5,485 nt of DNA from positions 1-5,485 of the forward strand of contig DOEL01000004.1 in assembly GCA_003533095.1 (NCBI GenBank). Reading direction: 5' to 3'. Each line of letters begins with the position of its first letter. Position 1 is the first letter of the stretch. Position numbers and translations under genes: made by a program. Under the pieces are notes generated by a model. It ran no database searches and was not told the origin of the DNA. It was given only the letters and a program-made list of their open reading frames with translations. Origin of the DNA: Methylophilaceae bacterium. GTDB taxonomy: Bacteria > Pseudomonadota > Gammaproteobacteria > Burkholderiales > Methylophilaceae. Shown here piece after piece: positions 1-5,203 of this stretch.

Positions 1-75
<75 letters not shown>

Positions 76-97
76 GTGTCCAAATTCTCAATATATC

Positions 98-173
98 TGG
101 AGCGGGCGACGAGGTTCGAACTCGCGACATTTAGTTTGGAAAACTAATGCTCTACCAGCTGAGCTACACCCGC
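98..173 (-). tRNA. glyT: tRNA-Gly (anticodon TCC)
   Basis: The acceptor stem is GCGGGTG with CGCCCGC (one G-U pair), then discriminator U and encoded CCA; U73 is typical of bacterial tRNA-Gly. The anticodon arm is TTAGT-TTTCCAA-ACTAA, giving anticodon TCC for GGA/GGG codons. The T-arm GCGAG-TTCGAAC-CTCGT is normal. It lies 22 bases before tRNA-Thr(GGT) and 47 bases after tRNA-Tyr. The 47-base spacer holds a small hairpin (GCCT, four-base loop, AGGC at 200-211) that could be a processing landmark but is too short to call a terminator. It is surely co-transcribed with its neighbours. Confidence 0.97.
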
Positions 174-220
174 ACACCCATGGATCTAATCTCCACGTCG
201 CCTAAAAAGGCTATTACTCA

Positions 221-305
221 TGGTGGAGGGGGAAGGATTCGAACCTTCGTACTCAGAGAGAACGGATTTACAGTCCGTCGCCTTTAACCACTCGGCCACC
301 CCTCC
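221..305 (-). tRNA. tyrU: tRNA-Tyr (anticodon GTA)
   Basis: This is an 85-nt class II tRNA with a long variable arm, as expected for bacterial Tyr. The acceptor stem GGAGGGG pairs with CCCCTCC, followed by A and encoded CCA. The anticodon arm is ACGGA-CTGTAAA-TCCGT, giving anticodon GTA. The 13-nt variable region can form a short CTC/GAG stem. The T-loop TTCGAAT is canonical. It is the first gene after a strong promoter whose predicted start lies only about 8 bases upstream of the mature 5' end. Confidence 0.97.
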
Positions 306-319
306 AAACCGAACCCTAA

Positions 320-348
320 ATTATGTTGGTTTTTTTGATTTTTGTCAA
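320..348 (-). promoter_or_regulatory. Strong sigma70-type promoter before tRNA-Tyr
   Basis: On the minus strand a perfect -35 TTGACA (348-343) is followed by exactly 17 bases and the -10 CATAAT (325-320, 5 of 6 consensus bases). Transcription would start near 313, giving a leader of about 8 bases before tRNA-Tyr. It would drive tRNA-Tyr, tRNA-Gly, tRNA-Thr(GGT) and presumably tuf, independently of the upstream tRNA-Thr(TGT). The spacer is A-rich on the coding strand. I infer this from sequence only. Confidence 0.8.
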
Positions 349-391
349 ACTAATGAGGGACTTATAGATAGGGAATAAATACGAACTAAGA

Positions 392-467
392 TGGTGCCGG
401 ATGTCGGAATCGAACTGACGACCTTCGCATTACAAGTGCGCTGCTCTACCAACTGAGCTAATCCGGC
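392..467 (-). tRNA. thrU: tRNA-Thr (anticodon TGT)
   Basis: The acceptor stem GCCGGAT pairs perfectly with ATCCGGC, followed by discriminator A and encoded CCA. The anticodon arm GCGCA-CTTGTAA-TGCGA gives anticodon TGT (ACA and wobble codons). The T-loop TTCGATT is canonical. Two stem mismatches are visible: G27 opposite A43 at the top of the anticodon stem, and A52 opposite C62 in the T-stem (GTCAG against CCGAC). All other stem positions pair, so I call it functional rather than decayed. It is separated by 86 bases from tRNA-Tyr and has no terminator after it, so it may be read through into the next promoter's unit. The order Thr(TGT)-Tyr-Gly-Thr(GGT) is the same as in E. coli thrU-tyrU-glyT-thrT-tufB. 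Confidence 0.95.
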
Positions 468-483
468 GTTATCAGGAGGCGCT

Positions 484-512
484 ACTATACCAATTTATTT
501 AAATTTGAACTA
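484..512 (-). promoter_or_regulatory. Probable tRNA-operon promoter before tRNA-Thr(TGT)
   Basis: A -10-like TATAGT sits at 489-484 on the minus strand, followed by the GC-rich stretch AGCGCC. Such GC-rich discriminators are typical of stable-RNA promoters under stringent control. The -35 is poor (TAGTTC at 512-507 at 17-base spacing), and the upstream region is AT-rich, which could act as an UP element. The expected start is near 477, about 10 bases before the tRNA. There is no terminator between sspB and this site, so read-through from sspB is also possible. Confidence 0.5.
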
Positions 513-517
513 GTTTT

Positions 518-904
518 TTAGCTCTTAACTAGGGTTAATTTAGGTTTATTGGGTGATTTTTTTGTCTCTTTTAAACCTATTTCTTGATCTTCTTTCACTT
601 CAAAGAATAATCCTTCACCATTTTCTTTAGCGTAAATACCCTCAACAGCCGCAATAGGTAAGTATAAATTTTCAGGCGCCCCATTAAATCTTGCTGTAAA
701 GGTAATTGCTTCATCTCCCATCAACAAATCTTTAATAGATTCAGGGCTTAAATTAAGAAGAATTTTCCCATCTTTAATAAAAGCTTTTGGTGCTAGAGTA
801 TTTTGATCCACCTTTACAAGCAAATAAGGTGTGAATTGTTCAACAACACACCACTCATAAATCGCTCTTATAAGATAAGGTTTAGTCGAGGCCGGTTTTG
901 CCAT
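518..904 (-). CDS. sspB: SspB, ClpXP specificity-enhancing factor
   Basis: This 128-residue protein is recognised by the N-terminal STKPYLIRAIYEWCVV block and the FTPYLLVKV strand of the SspB family. SspB is a cytoplasmic dimeric adaptor that binds ssrA-tagged and some other substrates and tethers them to the ClpX unfoldase. Residues about 5-105 form the compact substrate-binding domain. The C-terminal end KPKLTLVKS (residues 120-128) resembles the short ClpX-binding module at the end of E. coli SspB (PALRVVK-like), with one extra serine. The linker between domain and tail is only about 15 residues, making the protein much shorter than the E. coli one (about 165). It follows sspA by 10 bases and has no clear Shine-Dalgarno, suggesting translational coupling to sspA. 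The start is supported because family homology begins within the first few residues. Confidence 0.93.
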   Translation of the reverse strand: MAKPASTKPYLIRAIYEWCVVEQFTPYLLVKVDQNTLAPKAFIKDGKILLNLSPESIKDLLMGDEAITFTARFNGAPENLYLPIAAVEGIYAKENGEGLFFEVKEDQEIGLKETKKSPNKPKLTLVKS

Positions 905-914
905 TGTTACTAAA

Positions 915-1514
915 TTATTTTCTCATCGCTTTTTCTGAAGGAGTCATTGCATCAGCATAAAGTGGTCTTGAGAATAATTTCTCTGCATACTTAAGTAATG
1001 GTGCTGCTTGATTTGGAAGTTCAATTCCATAATGTCCCAAACGCCATAGCAAAGGAGCAATTGCAACATCTAACATTGAAAATTCATCACTTAATAGATG
1101 TTGTTGTTTAGAAAAAATAGGAACAATCAAAAGCAAATTATCACGCACATGTTTTCGTGCAATCTCTTTAGCTGCTTCATCTGTAGATTCTAAAGCTGGA
1201 ATATGAACAAATAATTGTTTTTCAAAATCACTTAAAAATAAACGCGCTCTTGCTCTCATTACCGGATCAGCTGGCATTAGCTGAGGATGTGGAAAGCGTT
1301 CATCAATATATTCATTGATAATATTAGCGTCTGTTAATACGAGATCTCTTTCTACCAATACTGGAACCGAATTATGCGGGCTTAATATAGCTAAATCTTC
1401 TGGCTTATTTGCTAAGTCAACATCAACAACTTCAAAATCCATGCCTTTTTCAAATAAAACAATTCTGCAGCGGTGACTAAAAGGATCGATCGATCCTGAA
1501 TATAATTTCATCAT
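915..1514 (-). CDS. sspA: SspA, RNA polymerase-associated stringent starvation protein A
   Basis: This 199-residue protein has a glutathione-S-transferase fold: a thioredoxin-like N-terminal half (about 3-80) beginning KLYSGSIDPFSHRCRIVL, then an all-helical half. In E. coli SspA binds RNA polymerase, helps phage P1 late transcription and supports acid and stationary-phase survival. The PHP surface motif needed for SspA activity in E. coli is present as P75-H76-P77 within DERFPHPQLMP. Where GST-like proteins usually carry Glu-Ser before the NII segment, this one has D62-A63, so glutathione binding in the usual way looks unlikely. Two consecutive ATG codons (1514 and 1511) are both possible starts, and the nearest purine-rich stretch, GGAAAG, is about 13 bases upstream. 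Only 2 bases separate it from petC, so it is probably on the pet transcript. Confidence 0.95.
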   Translation of the reverse strand: MMKLYSGSIDPFSHRCRIVLFEKGMDFEVVDVDLANKPEDLAILSPHNSVPVLVERDLVLTDANIINEYIDERFPHPQLMPADPVMRARARLFLSDFEKQLFVHIPALESTDEAAKEIARKHVRDNLLLIVPIFSKQQHLLSDEFSMLDVAIAPLLWRLGHYGIELPNQAAPLLKYAEKLFSRPLYADAMTPSEKAMRK

Positions 1515-1516
1515 AA

Positions 1517-2221
1517 TTATTTAATATCTTTCCAAAATTCTTTCTTAAGTTTGATTGTTAGAACTAATAACAAGCCGAGGAATAATAAAACATAATACCC
1601 CATATGAAGTCTTTTAATTTTTGAAGGCTCAGACATGAAAGTAAGATAATTTACAAGATCTCCTACAAGTGCATCATATTCTTTTACTGATAGCGTACCC
1701 GGCTTCACAAGCTCCAAAGTATGATGTTCTTCATTTAACTTTTGATCACCTTGTAACTTCCACAAAATATGAGGCATTGCTGTTTTATCAAAAACAGTAT
1801 TATTCCATCCAGTCGGTCTAGAAGAGTCGCGATAGTATCCTCTTAAATAACTATAGATCCAATCCGAACCTCTCGCTCTGACTTCAACAGAAAGGTCAGG
1901 CGGATTTGCACCAAACCAAGCTTTAGCATCTTTCTTGGTCATTGCAATTTTCATAGGCTCGCCAACTTTTTCTGCTGTGAAAAGTAAATTCTCTTTAATC
2001 AAATTATCAGACAATCCGATATCTTTTAAACGGTTATATCTCATATAGTTTGCGCTATGACAATTCAAACAATAATTGATAAATGTTTTAGCACCTCTTT
2101 GAAGAGACGCTTGATCATTTAAATCGATAGGCGCTTTATCTAATGTTAAATGTTCATTCGCAAATCCAGCATTTGAAAAAACAAATATAAATATTAAAAA
2201 TAATTTAGTTAAAATTTTCAT
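1517..2221 (-). CDS. petC: Cytochrome c1 subunit of the bc1 complex
   Basis: This 234-residue c-type cytochrome of complex III accepts an electron from the Rieske centre and passes it to a soluble or membrane cytochrome c. Residues 1-21 form a Sec signal peptide with likely cleavage after GFA. The heme c attachment motif is C51-L-N-C54-H55 in the typical YCxNCHS setting. The axial methionine is most likely M149 in the conserved TAMPHILW segment. The domain sits in the periplasm and is anchored by one C-terminal membrane helix (about 207-224) with a lysine-rich cytoplasmic end. The gene overlaps petB by one base (TAATG) and has a fair Shine-Dalgarno, AAGGG, 10 bases before its ATG inside petB. 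The length is on the short side for c1 but all functional parts are present. Confidence 0.96.
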   Translation of the reverse strand: MKILTKLFLIFIFVFSNAGFANEHLTLDKAPIDLNDQASLQRGAKTFINYCLNCHSANYMRYNRLKDIGLSDNLIKENLLFTAEKVGEPMKIAMTKKDAKAWFGANPPDLSVEVRARGSDWIYSYLRGYYRDSSRPTGWNNTVFDKTAMPHILWKLQGDQKLNEEHHTLELVKPGTLSVKEYDALVGDLVNYLTFMSEPSKIKRLHMGYYVLLFLGLLLVLTIKLKKEFWKDIK

Positions 2222-3522
2222 TAGTAACTGACCCTTGTAGGAACTGGTTTTGTTTTATCTTTTTTACTGTAATAAGGCATTAGCGCAAAAAATAAGAAAT
2301 AAGTAATTGTAAAAATTCGAGCAACTACCGTGGCTTTATCAACGCCGCCAATTACTGGAATTGAATTAGAAAATTGACCCCAAACATTGGATGGCACCGT
2401 GCCTAAGTAACCCAGAACAAAAAAGCTCACAACAAATAATGCAATCCATCTTTTAAACAAATTACCTTTGTAGCGAATCGATCTAACTTTACTTTTATCC
2501 AACCAAGGTAAAAATGCAAATGCGAGCACAGATAATCCCATTGCAGCAACCCCTGGAAATTGAGAATTTAATACAGGTGGCACAGCGCGAAGAATTGAAT
2601 AATAAGGTGTGAAGTACCAAACAGGCGCAATATGAGCAGGCGTTTTTAGAGGATCTGCAGGTATAAAATTGTTAGCTTCTAAAAAGTAGCCTCCCATTTC
2701 AGGCAAATAAAAAATAATCAGCGCAAATACAATAAGGAATACAGAAACTCCAACCAAGTCTTTTACTGTGTAATATGGATGAAATGGAATGCCATCTAGA
2801 GGAATGCTTGTTTTTTTATCAAGATTCTTTTTAATTTCAACGCCATCAGGGTTGTTTGAACCGACTTCATGAAGCGCCACAAGGTGAACAAACACAAGTC
2901 CACAAAGTGCTAAAGGAAGGGCAATCACATGAAACGCAAAGAAACGATTTAATGTTGCGTCCGAGACTAGATAATCTCCTCTTAACCATTCAGATAGATC
3001 TGGCCCAACAAATGGAATTGCGGAGAAAAGATTCACAATCACTTGAGCGCCCCAATAAGACATTTGCCCCCAAGGTAATAAATATCCAAAGAAAGCCTCG
3101 CCCATCAAGCATAGAAAAATAGCTACTCCAAAAAGCCATAAAAGTTCTCTAGGATTTTTATAAGATCCATAAATTAACCCTCTAAACATATGCAAATACA
3201 CAACCACAAAAAACATAGAGGCGCCTGTGGAATGCATATATCTAATAAGCCATCCAAATGACACATCTCGCATAATATATTCCACAGATCCAAATGCTAA
3301 TTCAGCATCTGGCTTGTAGTGCATAGTTAAAAATATGCCTGTCACTAACTGGAGAACAAGCACTAACATAGCAAGTGAACCAAAGAAATACCAAAAATTG
3401 AAATTTTTAGGTGCGTAATATTCTGTAAGGTGATTTGTAATGAGAGATGACAAAGGGAATCTTTCATCCACCCAAGCCATCAATCCCCCTTTAGATTTTT
3501 TTGTTTTGATTTCTGTTTTCAT
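2221..3522 (-). CDS. petB: Cytochrome b subunit of the bc1 complex
   Basis: This 433-residue integral membrane protein carries the two b hemes and the quinol-oxidising and quinone-reducing sites of complex III. Eight membrane helices can be placed at about 44-66, 97-117, 127-149, 196-218, 258-276, 323-341, 359-377 and 398-416. Heme ligands are H97 and H111 (13 residues between) and H198 and H213 (14 residues between, the spacing also seen in cytochrome b6). The Qo-site motif is PVWY (300-303) rather than mitochondrial PEWY; from memory PVWY is usual in beta- and gammaproteobacteria. A full-length fusion with c1, as in some bradyrhizobia, is absent. An internal ATG at codon 15 (3480) has a much better Shine-Dalgarno than the first ATG, so the protein may begin at MAWVDERFP and be 419 residues long. 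It is 15 bases after petA. Confidence 0.97.
   Translation of the reverse strand: MKTEIKTKKSKGGLMAWVDERFPLSSLITNHLTEYYAPKNFNFWYFFGSLAMLVLVLQLVTGIFLTMHYKPDAELAFGSVEYIMRDVSFGWLIRYMHSTGASMFFVVVYLHMFRGLIYGSYKNPRELLWLFGVAIFLCLMGEAFFGYLLPWGQMSYWGAQVIVNLFSAIPFVGPDLSEWLRGDYLVSDATLNRFFAFHVIALPLALCGLVFVHLVALHEVGSNNPDGVEIKKNLDKKTSIPLDGIPFHPYYTVKDLVGVSVFLIVFALIIFYLPEMGGYFLEANNFIPADPLKTPAHIAPVWYFTPYYSILRAVPPVLNSQFPGVAAMGLSVLAFAFLPWLDKSKVRSIRYKGNLFKRWIALFVVSFFVLGYLGTVPSNVWGQFSNSIPVIGGVDKATVVARIFTITYFLFFALMPYYSKKDKTKPVPTRVSY
3485..3491 (-). promoter_or_regulatory. Strong Shine-Dalgarno before alternative petB start
   Basis: AAGGGGG on the minus strand matches 6 of 7 bases of AAGGAGG and ends 4 bases before the in-frame ATG at 3480-3478 (codon 15 of petB). 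The outer ATG at 3522 is preceded by AACTTAAAAGT, with no good ribosome-binding site. This argues for a start at 3480, though the G-run also encodes Lys-Gly-Gly and may be coincidental. Confidence 0.5.
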
Positions 3523-3537
3523 ACTTTTAAGTTAGCC

Positions 3538-4137
3538 TTATCCTTTATTGTCTTCACCAATTAAGAGAGTGTTGTCATTAATATACTTATGCGGGGGAAC
3601 TACAAGATTAATTGGCGCCGGAGATCCTTTAAATACTCGACCCGCTAAATCGAATTTAGAGCCATGGCATGGACAGAAAAATCCACCATTCCAATTTTCA
3701 CCCATATCACCTTGGGCCTGTAATTTAGCAGAAGGGGAGCAACCTAAGTGAGTGCAAATACCAACTAAAACAAGTAAATTAGGTTTTAATGATCTTGTTG
3801 CATTCTTACAATAACTTGGCTGTTGAGAAATTACGTCAAGATTAGGGTCGGAAAGATTAGGATCGTTTTTTTTCAGGCCGTCTAACATTGCTTTAGAGCG
3901 ATTAATAATCCAAACTGGCTGACCTCTCCATTCAGTTGTGATCATAGACCCTGCTTCAATTTTACTTATATCAACTTCAACAGGGGCTCCAGCTGCTTTT
4001 GCGCGCTCACTTGGTGTCATACTTGATAAGAAAGGAACGGCAATCGCTCCAGCGCCGATCGCACCCGTAACAGTGGTCGCTGCAATTAAAAAACTTCTTT
4101 TCTTTTTATCTATTTTATCGTCCTGATGATTTGCCAT
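3538..4137 (-). CDS. petA: Rieske iron-sulfur subunit of the bc1 complex
   Basis: This 199-residue ubiquinol-cytochrome c reductase iron-sulfur protein carries the mobile [2Fe-2S] cluster that takes the first electron from quinol at the Qo site. Box I is C128-T-H130-L-G-C133 and box II is C155-P-C157-H158-G-S160. Cluster ligands are C128, H130, C155 and H158, and C133-C157 form the supporting disulfide. The residue equivalent to the potential-raising tyrosine is F162. A single N-terminal membrane helix (about 18-40) follows an uncleaved Tat-type signal reading KKKRSFLIAAT, which has lysine where the first arginine normally stands (K13-R14). C110 is an extra cysteine in the periplasmic domain. 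The gene is first in petABC and has its own promoter 62 bases upstream; its ribosome-binding site is weak. Confidence 0.96.
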   Translation of the reverse strand: MANHQDDKIDKKKRSFLIAATTVTGAIGAGAIAVPFLSSMTPSERAKAAGAPVEVDISKIEAGSMITTEWRGQPVWIINRSKAMLDGLKKNDPNLSDPNLDVISQQPSYCKNATRSLKPNLLVLVGICTHLGCSPSAKLQAQGDMGENWNGGFFCPCHGSKFDLAGRVFKGSPAPINLVVPPHKYINDNTLLIGEDNKG

Positions 4138-4205
4138 GATCTTGTGTAAGTATGCTTTTATGAAATTAATAAGATTGAGAGAAATTAACTCTGCGAAAGT
4201 TGCTC

Positions 4206-4234
4206 ATTATACAAAATTTCATTCGAAATCTAAA
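4206..4234 (-). promoter_or_regulatory. Promoter of petABC(-sspAB)
   Basis: On the minus strand -35 TTTAGA (4234-4229, 4 of 6 consensus) is followed by 17 bases and a perfect -10 TATAAT (4211-4206). The predicted start is near 4199, leaving a leader of about 62 bases before petA. No terminator or other convincing promoter appears between petA and sspB, so one transcript could cover all five genes. Confidence 0.75.
4214..4231. repeat. Short inverted repeat inside the petA promoter spacer
   Basis: AAATTTC (4214-4220), loop ATTC, GAAATCT (4225-4231) form a 7-bp dyad with one G-U pair in minus-strand RNA. It occupies the spacer and touches the -35. It may be an operator half-site pair or a weak AT-rich hairpin after tatC; it lacks the GC-rich stem of a convincing terminator. 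Confidence 0.3.
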
Positions 4235-4260
4235 TAGGAGCAGAGCTAAATTAAGTCTTA

Positions 4261-4977
4261 TCAAGCCTTTAAGTTTATTCGTTTAGACGCAAATAGGCCT
4301 AATTCATATAAAACCCATAATGGAATTGCTAAGCAAAATTGTGAAATCACGTCAGGTGGAGTCAAAATAGCGCCTATAACGAATGCAATCACAATCATAT
4401 AAGGCCTCGCCTCTTCTAAAGTTTCTACTTTTACCCATCCAAGAATCACTAATATAAGAATAATCACAGGTACTTCAAATGCCAGCCCAAACGAAATAAG
4501 CAAAGATAGAATGAGATCTAGATAATTAGAAATATCGATCATCAAACTTACGTTTGAAGGCGTCATCAGTATGAAAAAATTAAATACGATTGGGAAAATT
4601 AGATAATAGGCGAAAGTCATTCCTACAAAGAACAATATAAAGCCACTGACGAATGATAATAAAATTAATTTTTTTTCTTTTTTATAAAGCCCAGGAGAAA
4701 TGAATCGCCAAAATTGATAAAAAATAAAAGGGAGTGAAAGTAAAAAAGAAATAAAAGCTGTAATTTTGATTGGCACTAAAAAAGTTGAAGTGAGTCCGGT
4801 GCTCACCAACTTATTTCCATCCGTTAATTTTGCAATGAGGGGCGCTGAAAAAAAACTATAAATGTCATTTGCATAAAAACTTAAGCATACAAAAATGGCA
4901 ATAAAACTGATTGCACTTCTAAAAAGAGTGTTTCTTAATTCAATGAGTTGCTGAATAAAAGGTTTAAAGTGGGTCAC
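4261..4977 (-). CDS. tatC: TatC, twin-arginine translocase core subunit
   Basis: This 238-residue inner-membrane protein with six predicted helices recognises the twin-arginine signal peptide together with TatB. Family signatures appear in order: LIELRNTLFRS near the N-terminus, P46 in the first periplasmic loop, FISPGLYKKEK with E101 (equivalent of E. coli E103), FGLAFEVPV with E168 (E. coli E170), and the TPPDVISQ block with D209. The cytoplasmic C-terminal tail is short (ASKRINLKA). The start is GTG at 4977, overlapping the tatB stop as GTGA; no ATG exists near the family N-terminus, so GTG is well supported, and no Shine-Dalgarno precedes it, implying coupling to tatB. The gene ends 123 bases before petA, whose product is probably a substrate of this translocase. 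It is complete and looks fully functional. Confidence 0.96.
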   Translation of the reverse strand: MTHFKPFIQQLIELRNTLFRSAISFIAIFVCLSFYANDIYSFFSAPLIAKLTDGNKLVSTGLTSTFLVPIKITAFISFLLSLPFIFYQFWRFISPGLYKKEKKLILLSFVSGFILFFVGMTFAYYLIFPIVFNFFILMTPSNVSLMIDISNYLDLILSLLISFGLAFEVPVIILILVILGWVKVETLEEARPYMIVIAFVIGAILTPPDVISQFCLAIPLWVLYELGLFASKRINLKA

Positions 4978-5198
4978 CGAGATTTAATCGACTTTTTTTT
5001 AATTTCACGCTGAATCTTTTGAAGTTCTTTAAACTTTTCTTCTCGCTCAATTTCTTCTTTGAGTTTGCCAATATAATTTTGTGCTCTTCCGGTCAGCTTA
5101 CCTAAAACCTTGGCTACTTTAGGCAACTTTTCTGGGCCAATAACCATAAGTGCTACAAAAAAAATAACAACTAACTCAGAAAAAGAAACGTCAAACAT
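4974..5198 (-). CDS. tatB: TatB, twin-arginine translocase subunit
   Basis: This 74-residue membrane protein begins MFDVSFSELVV, the TatB hallmark, with the conserved glutamate at position 8. One membrane helix (about 6-21) is followed by the GPEKLP hinge (21-26) and a highly charged amphipathic helix. TatB pairs with TatC to form the receptor for Tat signal peptides. It is far shorter than E. coli TatB (171 residues): the whole acidic, proline-rich C-terminal tail is missing and the protein ends in a basic KKKSIKSR. The MFD start and adjacent tatC distinguish it from a second TatA. It follows tatA by 5 bases with only a weak AATAAG-like ribosome-binding site, and overlaps tatC by 4 bases. 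Confidence 0.93.
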   Translation of the reverse strand: MFDVSFSELVVIFFVALMVIGPEKLPKVAKVLGKLTGRAQNYIGKLKEEIEREEKFKELQKIQREIKKKSIKSR

Positions 5199-5203
5199 AA
5201 AAC

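Larger units (their letters stand above)
4185..4249. repeat. Inverted repeat flanking the petA promoter
   Basis: The plus-strand arm TTAACTCTGC (4185-4194) and the arm GCAGAGCTAA (4240-4249) are reverse complements at 9 of 10 positions, and the single mismatch becomes a G-U pair in minus-strand RNA. The 45 bases between them hold the whole promoter. Relative to a start at 4199 the arms fall at about -50 to -41 and +5 to +14. They could be paired operator sites, or a long-range stem in transcripts reading through from tatC. The function is unknown. Confidence 0.45.

Noticed and set aside
200..211. Small hairpin GCCT-AAAA-AGGC between tRNA-Tyr and tRNA-Gly as a terminator
   Set aside because: A 4-bp stem with no following U-run is too weak, and it would cut a tRNA cluster that is normally co-transcribed.
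356..374. Direct repeat AGGGA spaced 14 bases apart upstream of the tRNA-Tyr promoter
   Set aside because: Five-base repeats are expected by chance and there is no supporting context.
498..520. Possible terminator after sspB around the AACTAGTT palindrome
   Set aside because: The stem is short and AT-rich, and on the coding strand it is flanked by A-runs rather than a U-tract.
2881..2932. 14-residue rather than 13-residue spacing between the helix D heme histidines of PetB (H198, H213)
   Set aside because: It looks b6-like and unusual at first, but I recall the same HVIALPL-type helix with this spacing in other beta- and gammaproteobacterial cytochromes b, so I treat it as a family trait.
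2856..3122. Plus-strand open frame of 88 codons inside petB
   Set aside because: It lies wholly antisense to the well-supported cytochrome b gene, resembles no protein family and has no promoter or ribosome-binding site that I can see.
3548..3751. Plus-strand open frame of 67 codons inside petA
   Set aside because: It is antisense to the Rieske cluster-binding region; its residues merely mirror the conserved coding sequence.
3938..4126. Plus-strand hydrophobic open frame of 62 codons inside petA
   Set aside because: The alanine-rich and hydrophobic look comes from the complement of the petA membrane helix; there is no independent evidence of expression.
4162..4188. Direct repeat GAAATTAA in the petA leader
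   Set aside because: It is eight AT-rich bases in an AT-rich region; chance is sufficient.
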